A stretch of DNA of 64,000 nt, taken from the NCBI GenBank assembly GCA_016987375.1, contig PJRA01000005.1, positions 1,083,630-1,147,629 of the forward strand, read 5' to 3'. This DNA is from Brachionus koreanus (Eukaryota > Rotifera > Eurotatoria > Ploima > Brachionidae). The notes under the pieces are model-generated. The model had not been told where the DNA came from. It saw only the letters and a list, made by a program, of their open reading frames with translations, and ran no database searches. Both the position numbers and the translations under genes were made by a program. Below are positions 56,101 to 64,000 of the stretch, in pieces. The stretch's first letter is position 1, and each line of letters begins with the position of its first letter.

Positions 56101-59100
56101 TGTAGATTTTTTTATCTCCTATTTAGAAATAAATTAGCTACTAAAATAGCTATTCAAAAAAAAAAGGCCAAACTTTATTTTTAATTTTATTGGTAAAATT
56201 TAAGTTCCTAAATGGAAAATAGATCAATATTCTATTCTTAGGTTACCCACAACTTCCTTAATAATGATTCTAAAAGAATTATCTTTACATTAATGATTCA
56301 GTTTTTCTCTTCGGCATTGTGAAATTTCATACAAAACTTCCAATACAAAAAGTAAAAAATCTTATAACTTTTGTTCTAATAGTCAAAAATTTGTTCTGCA
56401 GATGAAACAAAGTGAAACAACTGTTGTTTGCAAATTGTGCAATTTATGCAAAGTTTAACTCAATTTAATAAAATTGAAAATTAATGGCAATCAATTTTTT
56501 TTTTTTTTAAATTTCAAGGCTAATCAACAGGCTAGTGTCCTTGTCTAATAGACTGATTAACACTTCATTTATTTAAATTTTATAAAAAGTTTATTTTTTT
56601 AAAAATAAAATAATAGTTTTGACTAATTAGAAAAATTAAACATTGAAAAATTTAAATCAAATCTTTTAAATTTTTTAACATTAATTTGCACAGATTTTGC
56701 AGAGTTGCGCAATAGGTGAAACTACAGTTGTTTTACTTTGTTTCATCAGCAGAAAAAATTTTTGACTATTAGAACAAAAGTTATAAGATTTTTTACTTTT
56801 TGTATTGGAAGTTTTGTATGAAATTTCACAATGCCTTTCTCTTCTATAGATTGAAAAAAAGATCATCGGGAATTTATATGAAAAAATAAACATTATGTCA
56901 GTTCTCTTTAATTAATAATTAAATAAATTAAAACAATATTTACTGATTATTGTTTCCATTTAATGTTCCAATATTAGAAAACCTATCAGCTATATATTCG
57001 CCTGAGTTATGCACTGACGATGATTGATTCAAATATGAGCTATCATAATTCATGTTATTTGACATGAAATCCATGGTTATTTCGACCAAGTCGCGATAAA
57101 ATTTTTTTAAATTATCGCTTATTGTTCGACTAGTACCATAGCTTTCGCTTTGGCTTGACTTTGATTCACTTAAAAAAATTATCTAGTTTAATTTCAAAAA
57201 GGAGCTCTAATTTCAAATAGTACTTTTTTTGAATTGAATCTGCTGCGCTTAATCTCTTTTGAGCATTTGTCAAATTTTCTTGTTCCGGAGATTTGTTCGG
57301 ACTTTTTTTCTCTCTTAAATTTGCTTGACTGTCCAGCTGAACAATCACCTCTTGATATAAGCCCTTTTAAAAAATAAATTAAATTTTCTGAAAACCACAT
57401 GCCTGATTCAATTATTATTACCTTGCTTGTAAACGAAGCATAACTTTTGCGTGACTCTGGCTTACATTTTATGAACCAAGCACACAATACATAATGAGCC
57501 ATTAGAACAATAAAAGGATTAAATCTTAAAAATGTTCAAAAATATTTTATTTAAACTTAAAATTTTGATCAAACTTGAACGGATCAATGTATTTGATAGC
57601 AGTGGCAGAGACAGCAATAAATTCTTTGGTTCCGCAAATTGTGTTAAGTTTTTTAAAGTCACTGATTGTTGACAGTAGCTCCAGTATTGGTTGGGCTATT
57701 GTTATAGAAGAAGAAATTTGAGATAATTTTAGCAATAAATCAGCACATTGAATCGAGTTTGTTTCGTTCATTTCAGTCATGGCTATAGTCAAAATTTCCA
57801 AACAGTATAAATTTCTGTTCGCATGAATACCCGAGGCTAGGTTTTGCAGAATATTTTCCTTTTGAAAAAAATTTATAGATAAAATTTCTAAAAATTTATA
57901 GTGACTAAGATTACTTGAGAATTTTTTTCAAAAGTTGAATGATACAAGACCAAACTTGCAAGTAGAGGATAAAATTTTGAAATGTACTCTTGTTTACTGA
58001 GATTCTCAGGCTTATTTCGTAACAAGTTAATGTCCTTTTTATCAAACTAGAACAAAATTTATCTATTTTATGCATAGAACAAGCTGTTAAATTGCTTACT
58101 AAATTAAATAATCTGTATGTAAAGTCAGACGTTTTTATCAGGTCCATTTCATATTGCATCACATATGGTAATTCGGACAATAACCTGGTGATCACATGCC
58201 AGTCTAATTCCTTTAATAAAAGATAAATCAAATTTATGTTATGCCTCTTTAATCTCATTATTGATTTTGCCCCCATTAAGTTTACCAAGAAAAATAAAAA
58301 TTGCCACAAAAATTTTTTTTTATTAAAAATTTAAAGTAAGGATCATCCGAATACGAATTATTTATTTAGAAATTGTAACCTTTTTAAAATTTAAAAATAA
58401 AATGATTAAATAAAAAACTACCAAAATAATGAAAAACCGATCAAAATTTTTCAAAATAAAAATTTGATCAAAAAACTAAAAAATTGTTTTCGTTTAAGTC
58501 TTAAATGGTTTTCTATCCTTGTCAAATTCTCTTTTAATCAGGTTTTTACCGATGAGTGATCGGTTTTCGGTTAAAAAAAAAGCATGAATTTTCTAATTTT
58601 AAAATTTTAACTCAAAAAATATTATTTTCTTGAATTAAATTCCAATTATTGAATTGATGGAGTTAATGACAACTTAAAAAGTATTTATTGTTTATTCATT
58701 GATAAAAAAAGTCTGTTTACAATTACTACAAAAATATTTACCTATTTTTATTAAATGAAAATTTTCATAATCTATTTTTTCTTAAATTTATAAGCCTTCA
58801 TTCACAAAACGCGTAGTAAATGGCTGGAATAAGTTGGGAGTCGATGCAGTGGAAGCTCAATCTAGTGATATTTTTAAAGCAAAGATAGACAAAAACTTTC
58901 ATAATATTTTTTGCACATAATCTGTTGTCAGATTTACGCATTTATGCGTTGCTATAAACCACTATACTATACTATACTATTCATAGCAAAAAAATCATTG
59001 AATAGATAAGAAGAATAAAGAGAATGAGGAGAATCATGGTATCGATTTAAAAAAAATTTTAATTAAAAAATTAAGAGATTTTTGTTAAAGGATGAATTTT

Positions 59101-61240
59101 TATTTTTCGTTTGTCTTCTTCTATTTTTTTATCTATGTCTTAAATTAAATAGATATAATAATTTTCGAAAATGTTTTTTTTTTTTAAATCAGAAATCTAA
59201 TATCAAAAAACATCAAAATTAATTAATTTATTTTAGAAAGCTTTTATTTTCCTATTTATTTTGGTAATGTAATATTCAAATACAAAAAGAATAAAAATTA
59301 TCTTTTAATATATTTTTTAAAAGACTATGATAAATAAAAAAAGTTTCTATTTACTTTATCTAAACAATACTCAATCAATTTTAGTATTTTTCCAAAATCA
59401 ATTTCACATTTGCGCAAATTTTTTAACTCATAGTCTTCACTTAATCGATGCCTTGTTTCACTTAAATTTCCAATTAATTTTTTTTTATCTAAATTTCTAA
59501 TATTACCTTAAGTTTAACATCAAATATTTGCTTTGAATAAATTTACGTCTGTTTATTCGGTCTATTAAAAGGACCCTACCTTGCGAATCGCTTCTAATTC
59601 TGAGTATAAATTCAAATATCTCTTTTCGAATATGAGAATAATAGTTGAAAAATTTTGAACTTGACTGAGCCCCGATTTGATTTTGAACAGGAAGGCTTTC
59701 AGCTGCCATAGAAGACAATGTATTGGGATTGTTCGCTAATAATAAATTTGCTGAATTAAAACTGTATTGGGTTAAATAGTAATACTCGATGTATTTGACT
59801 AGAATATTGAAAATTTCAATTGAACAACTGCTAAATCTGCTCTGTTTCATTTGAAAATTTTTTTCAAACGTTTCGACCAGACCTTGTGTTATAATTTTGG
59901 ATAAATAGCTTAAACAGTTTGAAACATTTCCGTTTGGAAAAATAAGAAATAGTTGATTGTTGCTATGAATTGTCATTTGAGATATATTTGGCATGTTTGG
60001 AGACACTAATCTGTGCGGAACTAACATTTCAACACTGCTCACTTTTTCCATTTCAATTATCTTTAAAAAAAATTTAATTTTGAATTTTTTTTGAAACATT
60101 TTCTTGGAAAAATTTATTTTAAAAAAAAATTTTTTTTTAGAAAATTTAAATTTACTTTTTCAAAAATTTTTATAATCTTGAATACATTATTTTTATCGTT
60201 TGATATGGCAACTAGATCAATCAATTTATTAACAATGAAATACTTCATTTCGAATAAATCAAAAATATTGCCAGCATTTGACACAGATCTGAAGTGAGAG
60301 TCATCTTCGACCAGAGTAATTTCATAGGCTTGGATCAGAACTTGTTCGATTAGTTGCTCTATAAAAGTCTTATGATCCATCTGAAAGTAATCTTTTATTT
60401 TGCGATGAAGAGTTTCAATGAGATTTTTTCTAACTACAATACTAAATTCATTTCTAACTCCTAGATACTTTTCAAGCAGTTTTTTTATGCCTTCAATAGA
60501 TTGGGGACCAAAAATGGGCAAAAATTTTCTATGCAAATAAAAGTCAATGCAGTTGTTAATACAGTTGTCTTTAAGGTAGTTTGGTTGGGGAAATTTGTAG
60601 ACCAAATCGTAGAATGATTCTTTAAATTTGAACATTATGAGACTCAGCTCTTCTAAGTTGTCGCTATTGAGACTGACCGAGCTTGGATTTCTAAGAAGCG
60701 CTTGGCCAGAACTGGGCTCTTTTTGACTAGTTTTGTAAGAAAATACGTCTTTTACATCCAATAAATTGATTAAATCAGCATATTTTTTAACCAATTCACC
60801 ATCTTCCTATTCAAGTATTTAATAAAATTAATAAGAATTTTCTTTTATTTTATTTTACCAAATTTTGTAGCGAAAATTGATTCACAATTTCAATAAGAAA
60901 TCTTCTTGAATTGTAAGTGAGCAAACACATAAATAGGTCTCGATGACTTGATAAATGGACCAAATCAATTGTCAAATTTAATATATGCTTGAAAATGATA
61001 AGCTGCTGTTCCCGGTGTCCATCCGTGCAACATGACTTCAGTGCCTTTAATTGAAATATTTATTTTTGAAATAATTCAAAATGAAAGCTTACATTAGGCA
61101 AATAGATTAAACAATTTAAATGAAGTTCTTTTATTAAATAGATGTTTTTAGATTTGGACTGCTTGAACTCATCAAATATTTTTTTTATGTGCATCAAGGC
61201 TCCATTTATTTGGTGTTTTCTATGCACTTGGTATTTCTTG
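53124..61240 (-). CDS. TSC2: TSC2 / tuberin, Rheb GTPase-activating protein (5' end not found)
   Basis: Eleven exons in frame: 61093-61240, 60859-61044, 60156-60806, 59507-60060, 59355-59460, 57956-58210, 57557-57858, 57422-57524, 57224-57363, 56944-57168, 53124-55101; about 1548 aa visible (human 1807). With TSC1 it turns Rheb off and so restrains mTORC1. The middle exons match human tuberin segment by segment: RKEIFEFILRIRSDSQGRV, ELDWHVITRLLSELP, IAQPILELLSTISDF with DPFKFDQ, AHYVLCAWFIKCKPESRKSY, TKLWLIGNKIIQITT. The last exon carries the GAP domain: FLHLFQNNHF, HKIGVVYVGQNQ, GSLRYRTFVNSLGNLI, GGLDTDGTVGDFAVIWFD, KKRHIGNDSTIIVYNESGEE (the GND Asn near 53570 is the catalytic thumb) and NLGLIVRKMALHADIASKV. 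It ends DFFEYI like human DFTEFV. The first exon seen begins mid-codon after an AAAG acceptor, so upstream exons, or a start at its internal ATG, remain open. Confidence 0.93.
56320..56844. repeat. Large inverted repeat in TSC2 intron 10
   Basis: About 56320-56435 and about 56705-56844 are inverted copies over 115-140 bp, containing GGCATTGTGAAATTTCATAC and CAAAAAGTAAAAAATCTTAT. The spacer between them includes 56555-56683, which recurs almost unchanged at about 61660-61790. This fits a foldback-type mobile element in an 1842 bp intron. Confidence 0.8.
58797..58980 (+). pseudogene. LINE 3' tail in TSC2 intron 5, antisense
   Basis: Reads TKRVVNGWNKLGVDAVEAQS then IFKAKIDKNFHNIF, the usual last residues of CR1/Jockey-like pol proteins (FSxRVVxxWNxLP...FKxxLDxxW). 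It ends in an ACTAT pentamer array (58961-58980), a typical LINE 3' microsatellite end. It is 5' truncated, as expected for LINE copies. Confidence 0.7.
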
Positions 61241-61649
61241 CTTTAAAATGAGAAAAAACTTATTTAATTTTTTTTACATTTTTTTTTTTTAAATATTTTT
61301 TTTGAATATTGAAAATAAACTTTAATAACAATTTTTAAGAATAAAATAAAAAAAAATTTGGATTTAAAAAATCAATTTTTTCAAATTTATTCAAATGATA
61401 ATTATCAAAATATATTTATTTTTTATGAAAAATTTTTAAAATGTTAACATTGGCTCCAGAAATGATTTCTTTGCTCTCAAATTAAGATTTATTATTACTA
61501 AAAATATAATTTCAATAATGATCAAAAAGAAAATTTTACAAATTTAAACAAATTTTTAGCAGAATTAAAATAATAAATGATCACACTTAACTCGTATTCG
61601 GATAACTCAGACTTTTTGTACAACAGCAATTTCTTTTTTTTTTTTAAAG

Positions 61650-61790
61650 CTAATCAACTGATTAACACTTCATTTATTTAAATTTTATAAAAAGTTTATT
61701 TTTTTAAAAATAAAATAATAGTTTTGACTAATTAGAAAAATTAAATATTGAAAAATTTAAACAAAATCTTCTAAATTTTTTAACAAAATC
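61650..61790. repeat. Second copy of the TSC2-intron element centre
   Basis: Over 120 bases starting GATTAACACTTCATTTATTT are nearly identical to 56545-56683, same orientation. The inverted arms present at the other site are not obvious here. Confidence 0.8.
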
Positions 61791-61899
61791 TATAAAAATT
61801 AAATTTAAATCTTTTTTTGTAAATAGAAAGCTTAAATGTAGTGAATTTCAACATTTATCTCTTGATTACAAAGCGATTTGCTTACCTGTAAAAAGTTTT

Positions 61900-62361
61900 A
61901 CACTTGCTATATTAGACCCCAGATCAAATCTGCAGTATCTACTTGAAATTCACTCACACTAGAGAAAATTCGGCGAAGGGCTACAAAAGTTGCCAAAAAT
62001 TTAAAAAAGTTAAGCTACGCTATGCCTTGCGAAGTACTAGAACACGTGGTGATCTAATACAAAGATTTAAATTTGAATCAGGAATTGAATCAATTAAATT
62101 GCACACAACACTAATACGTATTTCAAAGCGGTATGGCCACAGAGAGAGGCTTAGAATGAATCATCAGGTGCTGTGATCAACATCATGAATTTTTCATCAA
62201 CCGAATAATAAACCCATGGAACTTGCTTCCTGATGAAGTCATTATGTCCAAGACTGTGAACGAGTTCAAAAATAAACTGGATAATTTTTTAAAACTGCTA
62301 CAGGGTGTCCATGACGCGCTCGCATGATAACCATCATGCTGCGGTTAAACTACTACTACTA
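61900..62361 (+). pseudogene. LINE 3' end relic
   Basis: The last part of a non-LTR pol protein through shifts and stops: RRATKVAKNLKKLSYAM, RTRGDLIQRFKFESGIESI, GHRERLRMN, FFINRIINPWNLLPDEVIMS and TVNEFKNKLDNFLKLLQG. It ends with a (TAC)n array at about 62347-62361, the likely 3' terminus. It belongs to the same general family as the relic at 27560, which carries the preceding region. A 77-residue open frame inside (61943-62176) is part of this dead gene. Confidence 0.85.
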
Positions 62362-64000
62362 GTAAAAGACGAAGACTATTAAAATTTTTAGACAATTTAG
62401 AAGAAATGGAAAAAAATCCCGATATCATTGCCAAAAATCATGGCTGATTGCTTTAGAAGATTTTTACAAACAGAGGGGGGTGAATTGATCCAAATTTTTT
62501 TGCCAGATAAAAAATTCAATGGCCACTATAACACAGCTTAAACACTAAACTGATAAATACGGCTTTAGAGCTTTTTGAGCTAAAATCTAATGAAATTAAA
62601 CAATTAATTTTTTATTTATAGTAGAAAAAAATTCAAAAATTAATTCACCATTTATTTTTAATTTTTTAAATTTTCAAGATCTGTAAAAGTAATCCTAAAT
62701 GAGCACAATAATTAAATAAACTCAATCAAAGAGCAAGTTGAAGTTATCCATTAATACTAAAAGAATTTGATAAAATTAATTTTATTTTAACGGTTTTTAA
62801 TGTTTTCTTATACTAATTTGAGGTCTAATTTTTAAAAATTTCTTTAGTCTCAATTAGCTATTTTTTTAAAATGAATCTCATAAAAAAATAAAAAGCGTTT
62901 GAAGCCAAAGCTCATTCTTAATAGTTTCTAATTCTATTTTACTCTCTAGCATGGTTTTAACAATTCAAATTTTGCTTCAATAACATACGGATGCTTAGAG
63001 AAAATTTTTACATAATTTAATTGCTTGAAAGTTTCAATTTTATATTAAGCTTCAAAAAAATTCAAGTTCATTTTGTTTAAGTTTTTAAATCATCAATTTT
63101 CTGAGCAATTAAACACTTAAAAATTTAAAACTTTTATGTAGATTTAAAATTTAAAAAAAAAGGGTTAAAATGACTTCTGTCATCCTTTGATTGTTAAACA
63201 ATTTAAATTAAAAATCAATTGCAAACAAAATCCAATCAATAAAAGATGATGTAGAGAACAAAAATAAGAAATTAATTCAGGTATGCCTTTTAATGTTAAA
63301 ATTGAAATTAAAACGAATAGTTTTTTATTGTTAGCTTGATCTTTTATTTTAGATCAAATTTCATTTTTCAAATTTGATAAAAAAATTTTTTAAATGCGCT
63401 ATTGAATATCATCGCAGATTTTACAATTTTGTAAAATTTCAAAGCTTTATTATTTAATTTTTGAAAAAGGATTGTAATTTATAAAAATGCTTTGATTTTA
63501 TATTGCGCATTTGAAATTTTTTGATCATTTTTGAAATTATTACTGACTTTATTAAAAATTTTACTGTGCCTATTTTCAATTCTGAATATGTTCGAAATAA
63601 ATTTGCAAAAAATTTCTTTTTGATTTTAGGATTTTTTCAAATTATTAAATTTTTTTCTCAAAAGATTCAAGTATATTGTTATAATTACATTATTAGAAAA
63701 AAATCATTTTTCCTAACATGTATATAAAAATCATTTTTCCTCACAAAATGCAATTTTACATTTTTTCAACCTAAAATCTTCAAAATTTGGCTTTTAAATT
63801 AATTGATTTTGAAATAAAAGTTTTTTCTTTGTAAAACTAGTCACTTGATTAAAACTAATAAAGCATTTAAAAATTAGCGAACTGGCCTTTCAAGTTTTAG
63901 AACAAAAAACAAAATTAAAATTAAATTAAAATTTTTATAAACTTTATTTAAAGTTTGTATCAAACGATTTATTTTGCATAACGATTTTAGACCTCTATTT
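62362..64000. other. AT-rich spacer
   Basis: No coding segment, repeat or RNA gene is recognised. Missing 5' exons of TSC2 would be expected here or beyond the window, but I could not identify any. Confidence 0.5.

Noticed and set aside
57911..57955. Extension of TSC2 exon 6 to the stop at 57911
   Set aside because: The GTTTGG donor at 57955 joins in phase 0 to the next conserved exon; reading on gives no family match.
1..64000. CRISPR arrays, bacterial operons, phage or plasmid features
   Set aside because: No spaced direct repeats of CRISPR type and no Shine-Dalgarno-driven gene strings; all genes are spliced animal genes or mobile-element relics.

Overview
This window is animal nuclear DNA: very AT-rich (roughly three quarters A+T by eye), with intron-containing genes whose products are metazoan orthologues. 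Introns are GT-AG and mostly only 45-66 bp; the few introns above 1 kb carry mobile-element debris. Gene content (tuberin, beta-PIX, ACBD3, AMN1, a BTB-BACK-PHR protein, PPEF phosphatase, an immunoglobulin-domain surface protein, an A4GALT-type glycosyltransferase, a Gdown1-like protein, a nucleoplasmin-type FKBP) together with base composition and tiny introns suggests a small invertebrate. A rotifer of the Brachionus kind is my best guess, as inference only. Nothing bacterial, plasmid-like or CRISPR-like is present.

Layout. 1-5.2 kb: gene desert with a dead Tc1-like transposon (545-2004). 5.2-10.5 kb: a two-exon Ig-domain gene (+) whose 4.4 kb intron contains three tandem copies of a 194 bp unit and a complete one-exon PPEF-type phosphatase gene on the opposite strand. 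10.5-14.8 kb: AT-rich spacer with a short transposon with long inverted ends (13034-13923). 14.8-16.0 kb: an A4GALT-like glycosyltransferase (-) broken by one frameshift. 17.9-24.15 kb: two closely spaced minus-strand genes, POLR2M/Gdown1-like and ARHGEF7/beta-PIX (10 exons, reconstructed end to end). 24.35 kb: a small coiled-coil ORF, head-to-head with ARHGEF7. 25.5 kb: a 153 bp hAT-type MITE with target duplication. 26.2-27.3 kb: FKBP (+). 27.6-28.1 kb: LINE relic. 28.6-31.5 kb: AMN1 and a BTBD6-like gene, both minus and 135 bp apart. 34.4-40.4 kb: ACBD3 (+, 7 exons, one 4.15 kb intron holding two inverted-repeat elements). 40.5-48.1 kb: repeat-rich desert with a mariner relic. 48.1-49.1 kb: an unrecognised serine-rich protein. 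53.1-61.2 kb: TSC2/tuberin (-, 11 exons, 5' end not found). The rest is AT-rich spacer with LINE tails.

Functionally these are separate housekeeping or signalling genes: TSC2 (Rheb GAP, mTORC1 control), ARHGEF7 (Rac/Cdc42 exchange factor), ACBD3 (Golgi scaffold), AMN1 and a BTB protein (likely ubiquitin-ligase related), POLR2M (Pol II regulation), PPEF (calcium-responsive phosphatase). There is no sign of a novel defence-like or operonic system. The most interesting items are structural: an antisense nested gene, an AMN1 intron that looks born from a short tandem duplication, a 24 bp exon fragment pasted 1.1 kb downstream of its source with duplicated flanks, and several small inverted-repeat elements with recognisable ends. 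Splice junctions were chosen by GT/AG sites, frame continuity and agreement with the family sequences as I know them; no alignment or transcript was available.
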